A DNA stretch of 6,892 nucleotides from Actinomycetota bacterium (GTDB taxonomy: Bacteria > Actinomycetota > Thermoleophilia > RBG-16-64-13), in assembly GCA_023488925.1 (NCBI GenBank), contig JAMDDA010000021.1, positions 1 to 6,892 of the forward strand, in the 5' to 3' direction. This document shows, piece by piece, positions 1 through 5,943 of this stretch. Positions within the stretch are counted from its first letter, which is position 1, and each line of letters begins with the position of its first letter. The notes under the pieces were generated by a model. That model did no database searches. It was not told the DNA's origin and was given only the letters and a program-made list of their open reading frames with translations. Position numbers and translations under genes: made by a program.

Positions 1-142
1 TGACGCGGGTATCGAACTGTTCCTGCGTGATGACCTTGTCTCCCACTTTCGCCACAGCGCCCTTGGGCAGGTCGCCGCCGCACCCAAAGCCGAGAAACGC
101 GAACCCCAGCAGCACAGCGACCGCCATCAGCTTCTTGAACAC
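1..142 (-). CDS. Lipoprotein with SurA/PrsA-type N-terminus (peptidyl-prolyl isomerase/foldase family), 5' part only
   Basis: Only the first 47 codons are inside the window; the gene runs off the left edge. From the GTG at 142 the protein begins MFKKLMAVAVLLGFAFLGFGC: a short Lys-Lys n-region, a hydrophobic core and a Cys at residue 21 that looks like a lipidation site. The lipobox (Gly-Phe-Gly-Cys) is degenerate. After GGDLPKG comes AVAKVGDKVITQEQFDTRV, the usual opening strand-turn-helix of the SurA_N/PrsA chaperone domain. Family members are membrane-anchored exported chaperones, often with a PpiC rotamase domain. Whether that domain follows cannot be seen, so the enzymatic part is inferred. 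I chose GTG 142 because AGAGAGG lies 6 nt upstream and it gives a compact signal peptide. ATG 166 is in frame, would add 8 residues (MTRQERFS) and has no clear ribosome binding site. The gene follows mfd after 64 bp and is probably in the same operon. Confidence 0.8.
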   Translation of the reverse strand, partial: MFKKLMAVAVLLGFAFLGFGCGGDLPKGAVAKVGDKVITQEQFDTRV

Positions 143-148
143 GCTGAA

Positions 149-155
149 CCTCTCT
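149..155 (-). promoter_or_regulatory. Ribosome binding site deciding the lipoprotein start
   Basis: AGAGAGG on the minus strand is separated by 6 nt (TTCAGC) from the GTG at 142. The in-frame ATG at 166 is preceded by GACCCGATCAC, with no purine-rich tract. This favours the GTG start. Confidence 0.6.
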
Positions 156-206
156 TGTCTCGTCATGTGATCGGGTCGACGGCGAAGGGTCTGCGCCCGG
201 GATGTC

Positions 207-3200
207 CTACGCCGCTCCTTGGGCTTCCCCGGACCAGACGCCGAGTATATCACCGAGCACCCGCTCGACGACCGCCCGCACCCCGGGCCCCTCCCCGCGA
301 TACACCATGTCGAAGCGGCCCACGGCCGGGGCGTAGGCGTAGCGGGCGTCCCGGCCGCGCAGGAGCTCGCGGCTCCCCTTGGGCAGATGCAGGCCGGTGA
401 TCGTGAGCTTCTGTTGGCGGGCGGTGAGCGAATCGGCGCCCAGGGTCTGGAGAGCTACCCGCACCTCACCCAAGAAAATGAGATTGTCCACCGGCTCGGG
501 CACCTCGCCGAAACGGTCGCGCAACTCCTCACGCAGCTGGGCGAGCTCGTCGGCGGTGCGGGCGGAGGCGATGCGCCGATGCAGGTCGACCTTGGCCGCT
601 TCGTACGCGATGAAGGACGAGGGGACGAAGGCACTGACGCCCACGTCCACCCGGGGCATCCGTTCCACCGCCGACGCCCGGCCCTGCAGAGTCTCCACCG
701 TCTGCTGGAGCATGGCAAGGTACATCTCGAACCCCACTGCGGCGATGTGGCCCGATTGCTCGTCGCCCAGCAGATTGCCCGCCCCCCGGATCTCCAGATC
801 GCGCATGGCGATCTTGAAGCCGGAGCCCAGCTCGGTGTAGTCGGCCAGGGTAGAGAGACGCGCCATGGCCTCCTCGGTGAGCACGGCTTCGTCGGGATGG
901 AAGAGAAAAGCGTGCGCCACCCGACTCGAGCGCCCGATACGGCCGCGGATCTGGTAGAGCTGGGCAAGGCCCAAGAGATCGGCGCGTTCCACGATCAGGG
1001 TGTTGGCGTTCGGGATGTCGAGGCCGCTCTCGATGATGGTGGTGGAGACCAACACGTCCGCGTCGCCCCGCAAGAAGTCGAGCATGACCCGTTCGAGCTC
1101 CTGCTCGGCCATCTGCCCATGGGCCACGGCGAAGCGCACCCGGGGCATGAGCTCGGCCAGACGCGCGGCGGTGCGGTCGATGGTCTCCACCCGGTTGTGC
1201 AGGTAGAAAACCTGGCCGCCGCGGTCCACCTCGCGCTCGATGGCCCGCTTCACCATGCCCTCGTCGTACACGCCCACGTACGTCTGGATGGGATGCCGGT
1301 CGCGGGGCGGCGTCTCGATCACCGAGATGTCGCGCACCCCGGCCAGGGACATCTGCAGCGTGCGGGGGATGGGCGTTGCCGAGAGCGTGAGCACGTCGAC
1401 CTTGAGCTTGAGATTACGCAGAGCCTCCTTCTGGGCCACGCCGAAACGCTGCTCCTCGTCCACGATGACCAGGCCCAGGTCCTTCGGGGCCACGTCCTGG
1501 CTGAGAAGGCGGTGCGTACCCACCAGCACATCCACCTTGCCCGCGGCGAAGTCCTCCAGAATGCGACGCTGCTCCCTGGGTCGCCGGAAGCGCGAGATCA
1601 TTTCCACCTTCACCGGGAATTCGGTCAGGCGTTCGCGAAAGGTACCATAGTGCTGCTGGGCCAGGATGGTGGTGGGCACCAGCACCATCACCTGCTTGCC
1701 GTCCATGGCCGCCTTGAAGGCGGCCCGCAAGGCCACCTCGGTCTTGCCGTAGCCTACGTCGCCGCAGATCAGACGGTCCATGGGTTGCGGGCCTTCCATG
1801 TCGTCTTTCACGGCGTCGATGGCCCGCTGCTGGTCTTCGGTCTCCTCATAGGGAAATGTCTGTTCGAAACGACGCTGCCACTCGCCGTCCTCAGAGAAGG
1901 CATAGCCCTCGATCGTGCGGCGGAGTGCGTACAGCTGCAGGAGATCTCCGGCCAACTCGCGCACCGCCCGGCGGGCCCGATTCTTGACCTGCTCCCAAGC
2001 CTTGCCTCCCAGCTTGCTCAGAGCGGGAGGAGCGGCGTCCGCCCCCACATACTTGCTGACCTTGTCGATCTGGTCGTGGGGGATGTAGAGCATGTCACCG
2101 TCGCGGAACGCGATATCCAGGTAGTCACGGGTGACGCCGGCCACCGTCTTGGTGGAAAGCCCGACGAACTTCCCGATACCGTGGTCCTCGTGCACCACGT
2201 AGTCGCCCCGGCGGAGATCGCGGAAGCTGGAGAGCTCGGCCCCCACCACCAGACGCCGTTCGCCGGCCGCCTTGCGCCGGCGGGGAAAGATCTGGGCGTC
2301 GGTGAGCAGAGCCAGCTTGATCTCCGGCAGGAGAAAATGGCGCCGGTGTGCGGCCGCCAGATAGGTGATCCCCGGAGCCTCGGGCACATCGGCCGGCCCG
2401 GCCGGCCGGCCGGCCACCCGCTTCAAGATGTAGACGGCCCGTTCCGCCTCGGCCCGCGACTCGAAGGCCACCACCACTCGGTAGCCGTCTCCGGCCATCC
2501 GCTCGAGCTCGCGCTCGGCCTCGGGCAGACTGGTGGCGGTGAGGTCGCCGCTCGTGGCGCGCACGGTCACGGCGGCGCCGGCAACCTTCCCCTCCCCCCG
2601 CCCCTCGCCGGCACCGCCGGCGATGGTCACTTGGGGGAAATGCGCGAGCGCGGCTTCGACTGCCTCCCAGTCGAGGTAAAACTCCCGCCCCGGTCGTTGT
2701 TCCCCGTTCTGGCCGAACACGTCGGCCAGATCTCCTTGGAACGCCGCCACCCGGACCGCAGCTCGAGCCGGGTCCACCCGCAGCACCCGGGTGCCGGCGG
2801 GCAACATCTCGGTGACGGCCCGGGCCGGTTCCCCGGTCTCCTCCGCGGCCGCCGGCACCTGTACCGTGTCCAGGGCGGCCAAAGATCGTTGCGAGTAGAC
2901 CGAGAAACGGCGCAGACTCTCCACCTCGTCCCCCCAGAACTCCACCCGAACGGGAGCCGGCTCGGTGGTGGGGAAGATGTCCATGAGGCCGCCCCGCACG
3001 GCGAACTCGCCGGCCTCCTCCACTTGGTCCACCCGTTGGTAGCCCAGATCGACCAGGCGCTCGACCAAGCCCTCGAAGTCGGCATGTTCCCCCACCTTCA
3101 GCGCGAGGGGCCGCCCGCGGCCGGGCAGCACGGTCTCCATGAGGGTGACGGCCTCCGCCACCACGACGCCCCCGGCGCGAAGAGCCTCGAGAGCCTGCGC

Positions 3201-3506
3201 GCGCCGCCCGACCACCCGCGGGGGCGCCTCGGCCTCGGGCCCGTACCACACGCCCCGCGCCGGCAGGAAGAACACCGGCCGGGCCAAGAACAGGGAAAGC
3301 TCCCGGCGGACCTCCTCCGCGGACTCCTGGGTGGGAGCCGCCACCAAGCAGGCCGAGCTGTTCCAGGGCGGGGAGGCCAGGAAGCCCGCCAGCAGGTAGG
3401 CGTGAGCGAAGGACGGCGAAGACAAATGCACGGCCCCGCGGCGCCCGCCCTCCAGGGCTTCCCGAAAGGGGGCTAGGTCGTGCAGGAACGCGGTCAGGCG
3501 GGGCAC
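207..3506 (-). CDS. mfd: Transcription-repair coupling factor Mfd
   Basis: An ATP-dependent DNA translocase that binds stalled RNA polymerase, pushes it off the template and recruits UvrA for nucleotide excision repair in the cytoplasm. The 1099 residues are close to the usual 1100-1200. In order: UvrB-like N-terminal module (about 1-330, with RVEFWGDEVESLRRF near 187); a Gly-rich linker near 296-312; the CarD-like RNA-polymerase interaction domain (RRGDYVVHEDHGIGKFVGL from about 432); translocase lobe 1 with Walker A GDVGYGKTE (582-590), the SRFR motif (about 638), Walker B DEEQ (683-686) and SATPIPRTLQ (from 710); lobe 2 with IESGLDIPNAN and QIRGRIGRS (852-860); the TRG segment (about 884-921, RDLEIRGAGNLLGDEQSG); and the C-terminal regulatory domain (EELRDRFGEVPEPVDNLI). 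All helicase motifs are intact. I prefer GTG 3506, which has GGAGGG 6 nt upstream and overlaps the pth stop by 13 bp, suggesting translational coupling. GTG 3530 would add MAGGGGCA and has no such signal. Confidence 0.98.
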   Translation of the reverse strand: MPRLTAFLHDLAPFREALEGGRRGAVHLSSPSFAHAYLLAGFLASPPWNSSACLVAAPTQESAEEVRRELSLFLARPVFFLPARGVWYGPEAEAPPRVVGRRAQALEALRAGGVVVAEAVTLMETVLPGRGRPLALKVGEHADFEGLVERLVDLGYQRVDQVEEAGEFAVRGGLMDIFPTTEPAPVRVEFWGDEVESLRRFSVYSQRSLAALDTVQVPAAAEETGEPARAVTEMLPAGTRVLRVDPARAAVRVAAFQGDLADVFGQNGEQRPGREFYLDWEAVEAALAHFPQVTIAGGAGEGRGEGKVAGAAVTVRATSGDLTATSLPEAERELERMAGDGYRVVVAFESRAEAERAVYILKRVAGRPAGPADVPEAPGITYLAAAHRRHFLLPEIKLALLTDAQIFPRRRKAAGERRLVVGAELSSFRDLRRGDYVVHEDHGIGKFVGLSTKTVAGVTRDYLDIAFRDGDMLYIPHDQIDKVSKYVGADAAPPALSKLGGKAWEQVKNRARRAVRELAGDLLQLYALRRTIEGYAFSEDGEWQRRFEQTFPYEETEDQQRAIDAVKDDMEGPQPMDRLICGDVGYGKTEVALRAAFKAAMDGKQVMVLVPTTILAQQHYGTFRERLTEFPVKVEMISRFRRPREQRRILEDFAAGKVDVLVGTHRLLSQDVAPKDLGLVIVDEEQRFGVAQKEALRNLKLKVDVLTLSATPIPRTLQMSLAGVRDISVIETPPRDRHPIQTYVGVYDEGMVKRAIEREVDRGGQVFYLHNRVETIDRTAARLAELMPRVRFAVAHGQMAEQELERVMLDFLRGDADVLVSTTIIESGLDIPNANTLIVERADLLGLAQLYQIRGRIGRSSRVAHAFLFHPDEAVLTEEAMARLSTLADYTELGSGFKIAMRDLEIRGAGNLLGDEQSGHIAAVGFEMYLAMLQQTVETLQGRASAVERMPRVDVGVSAFVPSSFIAYEAAKVDLHRRIASARTADELAQLREELRDRFGEVPEPVDNLIFLGEVRVALQTLGADSLTARQQKLTITGLHLPKGSRELLRGRDARYAYAPAVGRFDMVYRGEGPGVRAVVERVLGDILGVWSGEAQGAA

Positions 3507-4042
3507 GGCGCACCCTCCGCCGCCAGCCACGCCTCCACGGCGTCGGCCGCCTGAACGATCAAAGCCAGTACGTCGTCCCGGGACTCCGAGAAATCGCTCA
3601 ACACGAAGTCCGCCAGGCTCATGCGGTGGTCGCTCGGCCGGCCCACGCCCACCCTCACCCGCCAGAAATCACGGGAGCCCAGACTCTCTGCGAGACTCCG
3701 CAGCCCGTTGTGACCGCCAAGACCACCGGCCCTCTTCAGGCGCACCTCGCCGAAAGGGAGCTCCACCTCGTCGTGCACGGCCAGGATCCGCTCGATGGGC
3801 ACGCGGTAGAAACGGGTCGCCTCGGCCACGGCCTGGCCGGAGCGGTTCATATAGGTCATGGGCAGAAGCAGGAGGACACGCCGCCCGCACATGTGCCCCT
3901 CACCGACGAGTCCCTGGAAGCGGGACCTGAAGGCCCCCCAGCCGTGCCGGCGACGCAGCTCCTCGGCCACCATGAAGCCCACGTTGTGGCGGTTCTTCTC
4001 GTATCGGGAGCCCGGGTTGCCCAGAGCGGCAATCAGGAACAT
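3494..4042 (-). CDS. pth: Peptidyl-tRNA hydrolase
   Basis: Cytoplasmic esterase that frees tRNA from peptidyl-tRNAs dropped by the ribosome. The 182 residues are about the normal length. The family signatures are all present: GNPGSRYEKNRHNVGF, with the substrate-binding Asn at 9 and the catalytic His at 19 (E. coli His20); MTYMNRSG with Asn66; the general-acid Asp91 in VHDEVELPFG; GGLGGHNGLRS with Asn112; and RVRVGVGRP followed by DFVLSDF near the C-terminus. The ATG at 4042 gives MFLIAALGNPG, which matches the family start. The GTG at 4051 (adding VRH) is the only other in-frame start before a stop at 4123. Neither has a recognisable Shine-Dalgarno sequence. The gene follows rplY after 81 bp that contain a strong hairpin, and it overlaps mfd by 13 bp. 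The rplY-pth pairing is common in bacteria. Confidence 0.97.
   Translation of the reverse strand: MFLIAALGNPGSRYEKNRHNVGFMVAEELRRRHGWGAFRSRFQGLVGEGHMCGRRVLLLLPMTYMNRSGQAVAEATRFYRVPIERILAVHDEVELPFGEVRLKRAGGLGGHNGLRSLAESLGSRDFWRVRVGVGRPSDHRMSLADFVLSDFSESRDDVLALIVQAADAVEAWLAAEGAPCPA
3513..3518 (-). promoter_or_regulatory. mfd ribosome binding site inside the pth 3' end
   Basis: GGAGGG on the minus strand is followed by a 6-nt spacer (TGCGCC) and GTG 3506. It lies within the last codons of pth, so ribosomes finishing pth can reinitiate on mfd. It also argues against the upstream GTG at 3530. Confidence 0.65.
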
Positions 4043-4085
4043 GTGTCGCACGCGGCCATGGATGGGTGTAGAGGTCCGAGCCGGG

Positions 4086-4115
4086 CCGGGGCACGGGCCA
4101 CAGCCCGTACCCCGG
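4086..4115 (-). other. 13-bp GC-rich hairpin in the rplY-pth gap
   Basis: On the minus-strand transcript, CCGGGGUACGGGC and GCCCGUGCCCCGG flank a UGUG loop and pair along all 13 positions, 12 Watson-Crick plus one U-G wobble. The stem starts 8 nt after the rplY stop, which is itself a tandem TAG-TGA. No U-tract follows, so it is not a canonical intrinsic terminator. It could be a processing or 3'-end stabilising hairpin for rplY mRNA, or a pause or partial terminator that lowers pth-mfd expression. Confidence 0.7.
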
Positions 4116-4123
4116 TTCCGTCA

Positions 4124-4780
4124 CTACTCGGCCGAGGTCTCCCGCCTCTCCTCGCCGGCGGCGCCTGCCTCGCCCGGTCCGCCCTCGACTCCCATTTCAA
4201 GTTCACCCTCGAGCTCTCCGGCCAGGCGCGGTGGGTGGATGACGACCACCAGGGTCTCCGGATCGTCGACGATTTCGACGCCCGCCGGGGCCGCCAGTTC
4301 CGCCACGGTCGCATGCCCCCCGATACCCAACCCACTGATGTCCAACTGCAGCGAAGCCGGCACCTCGGTCGGCCGAGCCCGCACGACCACCTCCCGGTGC
4401 TGCTGGTCGACCATGCCGCCTTCGGCCACACCAGCGGCGTCACCCACCAGCTCGATGGGCACAGCCGCCTCGATCTCCCGCTGCAGATCGACCTCTTGCA
4501 GGTCCACATGCAGAATCTGGGCCCGGGTGGGGTGATGCTGGATCTCCTTGACCACGGCGTAGCTCTTCGCGCGATCGTCACCGGGATACTGCAGCTCCAG
4601 CACCACGTTGTGCCCGTGGGCCAAGGCGGCACGAACGTCGGACACCCCCAGGATCAGGGGGACGGTCTCCCGGCCCCGCCCATAGACCACGGCGGGCACA
4701 TGACCGGCCTTGCGCAGTCGGCGGGCCGGGCCCTTGCCCGCCTCCTCCCGCCGCCGCACGAACAGCTTCACAGTATCCAT
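4124..4780 (-). CDS. rplY: 50S ribosomal protein L25, long CTC/TL5 form
   Basis: Binds 5S rRNA in the large ribosomal subunit. The Bacillus homologue is the general-stress protein Ctc. The 218 residues fit the long two-domain form rather than the roughly 95-residue E. coli form. The N-terminal RNA-binding domain (about 1-95) carries RRLRKAGHVPAVVYGRG and VVKEIQHHPTRAQILHVDLQEVD, both family hallmarks. The beta-rich TL5 C-terminal domain spans about 98-185 (AVPIELVGDAAGVAEGGMVDQQHREVVVRA and LDISGLGIGGHATVAEL). The last 30 or so residues are Glu/Gly/Ala-rich and probably disordered. The ATG at 4780 is supported by a GAGGAGGAG Shine-Dalgarno tract. The gene ends in tandem stops TAG-TGA. It has a 167-bp leader after prs, the longest gap in the cluster, with a strong predicted RNA fold, so separate control of this gene is plausible. 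Confidence 0.97.
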   Translation of the reverse strand: MDTVKLFVRRREEAGKGPARRLRKAGHVPAVVYGRGRETVPLILGVSDVRAALAHGHNVVLELQYPGDDRAKSYAVVKEIQHHPTRAQILHVDLQEVDLQREIEAAVPIELVGDAAGVAEGGMVDQQHREVVVRARPTEVPASLQLDISGLGIGGHATVAELAAPAGVEIVDDPETLVVVIHPPRLAGELEGELEMGVEGGPGEAGAAGEERRETSAE

Positions 4781-4784
4781 GGTG

Positions 4785-4793
4785 CTCCTCCTC
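4785..4793 (-). promoter_or_regulatory. Strong ribosome binding site of rplY
   Basis: GAGGAGGAG on the minus strand contains a full AGGAGG with a 6-nt spacer (AGCACC) to the ATG at 4780. It is the best Shine-Dalgarno match in the window, as expected for a highly made ribosomal protein. Confidence 0.8.
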
Positions 4794-4847
4794 GAGTTGC
4801 TGCACAGTTTGGGAAAAGCCTGGCAGGCCGCCGAAAAAGGCCGTGAC

Positions 4848-4922
4848 CGCCGCGTTCGGGACCAAGAATACCTGTATTTTGGCCCCTTGTATCTTGGCTC
4901 TCGGTCGGAGCCGAACGTGGCG
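4848..4922 (-). ncRNA. Candidate structured leader RNA upstream of rplY (three-way junction)
   Basis: By hand the minus-strand transcript folds into a closed three-way junction. P1 pairs 4922-4911 with 4859-4848 (CGCCACGUUCGG with CCGAACGCGGCG), 12 positions with one A-C mismatch. P2 is a short CUC/GAG stem-loop (4910-4898). P3 pairs CCAAGA-UAC (4897-4889) with GUA-U-UCUUGG (4871-4862), 9 bp with a bulged U and a 17-nt loop. P1, P2 and P3 abut on the 5' side; only two unpaired bases (UC) separate P3 from P1'. The P3 region is AT-richer than its surroundings. The element starts 26 nt after the prs stop and ends 67 nt before the rplY start. Autoregulatory leaders are known for many ribosomal proteins, so an L25-responsive leader is a reasonable inference, but function is unproven. 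I see no convincing -35/-10 promoter in the gap. Confidence 0.4.
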
Positions 4923-4947
4923 TGACAGTTGGTTCTTCAGCAGCCTA

Positions 4948-5943
4948 CTAGAAAAGCTGGTTCTCTCCCTGGAACAGAGCGCTCACCGACTCGTTGGCAA
5001 ACACGTTTTGTATGGTATCCGCCAGAATCCCCGCCGTCGACAACACCACGATCTTGCTCCGGTCGGCCTCCGACCGCAGGGGAATGGTGTCGGTCACCAC
5101 GAGCTCCTTCAGAGCCGAGCCAGCGATGCGTTCATAGGCGGGCCCGGACAGCACCGGGTGGGTGGCGGCGGCGTACACCTCGGTCGCGCCTCTCTCCAGC
5201 AGAGCCTCCACTCCATTGCACAGGGTGCCGGCGGTGTCGATGATGTCGTCGACGATGATGGCCGACTTGCCGGCCACGTCGCCGATGACGTGCATGACCC
5301 GGGCCACGTTGTGGTCGGGCCGCAGCTTGGTCAGCACTGCCAGAGAGGCCCCCAGCCGGTCGCCGAAACGCTTGGCCATCTTGAGACCGCCGGCATCGGG
5401 CGAGACCACCACGATATTCTCGAGCGACTTGAACCGGAAGTAGTCGGCCAGCATGGGCACGGCAGTCATGTGGTCTACCGGGATGCTGAAGAACCCCTGC
5501 AGCTGGCCGGCGTGCAGGTCCATGGTCAGCACGCGGTCGGCCCCGGCGGCGGTCACCAGGTCCGCCACCAGGCGGGCGGTGATGGGCTCGCGGGGTTGAC
5601 TCTTCTTGTCCTGGCGCGAATAGCCGTACCAGGGTACCACCGCCGTGATGCGATGAGCGGAGGCCAGCTTGGCCGCCTGAATCATGATGAGAAGCTCCAT
5701 GAGGTTCTCGTTGACCGGACGGCAGGTAGGCTGGACGATGAAGACGTCGGAGCCGCGGATGCTCTCCTCGTACTTCACGTAGATCTCTCCGTCGGCGAAG
5801 GTCTTGATGAGCACGCGGCCGAGCGTGATACCCAGCTTCTCCGCAATCTTGGCACCTAGCTCGGGGTTGCCCCGACCCGAGAACAGCATCAACGATCGCT
5901 GGGTCGGCGTGCGCACGCTTGTCCGAGGCGCCCCGTCAGTCAT
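4948..5943 (-). CDS. prs: Ribose-phosphate pyrophosphokinase (PRPP synthase, class I)
   Basis: Transfers pyrophosphate from ATP to ribose 5-phosphate, giving PRPP for purine, pyrimidine, NAD, His and Trp synthesis in the cytoplasm. From ATG 5943 it is 331 residues, slightly above the usual 310-320 because of a 17-residue N-terminal extension before LMLFSGRGNPELG. Visible motifs: TFADGEIYV (48-56); RQDKKSQPREPI (110-121) of the ATP-binding part; MDLHAGQLQGFF (141-152); the catalytic flexible-loop segment TKLRP with Lys206 and Arg208; the ribose-phosphate loop VDDIIDTAGT (231-240); and THPVLSGPA near 261. The loop reads KLR where many class I enzymes read KRR, but the two catalytic positions are kept. 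ATG 5943 overlaps the glmU stop by 8 bp and has GGAGGG 4 nt upstream. ATG 5955 is in frame (adds MEGL) with GAAGGA 8 nt upstream and cannot be excluded. Confidence 0.97.
   Translation of the reverse strand: MTDGAPRTSVRTPTQRSLMLFSGRGNPELGAKIAEKLGITLGRVLIKTFADGEIYVKYEESIRGSDVFIVQPTCRPVNENLMELLIMIQAAKLASAHRITAVVPWYGYSRQDKKSQPREPITARLVADLVTAAGADRVLTMDLHAGQLQGFFSIPVDHMTAVPMLADYFRFKSLENIVVVSPDAGGLKMAKRFGDRLGASLAVLTKLRPDHNVARVMHVIGDVAGKSAIIVDDIIDTAGTLCNGVEALLERGATEVYAAATHPVLSGPAYERIAGSALKELVVTDTIPLRSEADRSKIVVLSTAGILADTIQNVFANESVSALFQGENQLF

Noticed and set aside
2390..2416. Run of repeated GGCC/GGCCGG in the middle of mfd
   Set aside because: It encodes VAGRPAGPADV in frame with GC-rich Gly/Arg/Pro/Ala codons. 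It is local low complexity in a variable part of Mfd, not a repeat element or site I can support.
219..3476. A very long open frame of 1085 codons on the plus strand, antisense to mfd
   Set aside because: Its translation is rich in His, Gly, Leu, Pro and Arg with no recognisable domain, and it mirrors mfd codon by codon. Long antisense frames are expected opposite high-GC genes with GC-rich third positions. Mfd has all its motifs on the other strand.
4814..4828. GCCTGCCAGGC followed by TTTT on the minus strand, resembling a small terminator before rplY
   Set aside because: The stem is only 4 bp with a 3-nt loop and the T-run is short. It would be too weak as a terminator, although it could be part of a larger switching structure with the leader fold.
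3626..4846. Plus-strand open frame running through pth, the gap and rplY (406 codons)
   Set aside because: It lies antisense to two well-supported genes, has a low-complexity composition and no domain signature. It is open only because of GC bias.
4862..4897. AT-richer patch in the prs-rplY gap considered as a promoter for rplY
   Set aside because: GATACA, AAATAC or GTATTC could pass as -10 boxes, but none has a credible -35 at proper spacing. The patch is better explained by the paired arms of the P3 stem.
4843..5859. Plus-strand open frame opposite prs (338 codons)
   Set aside because: It is antisense to an intact PRPP synthase, with His/Gly/Val-rich composition and no known motif.
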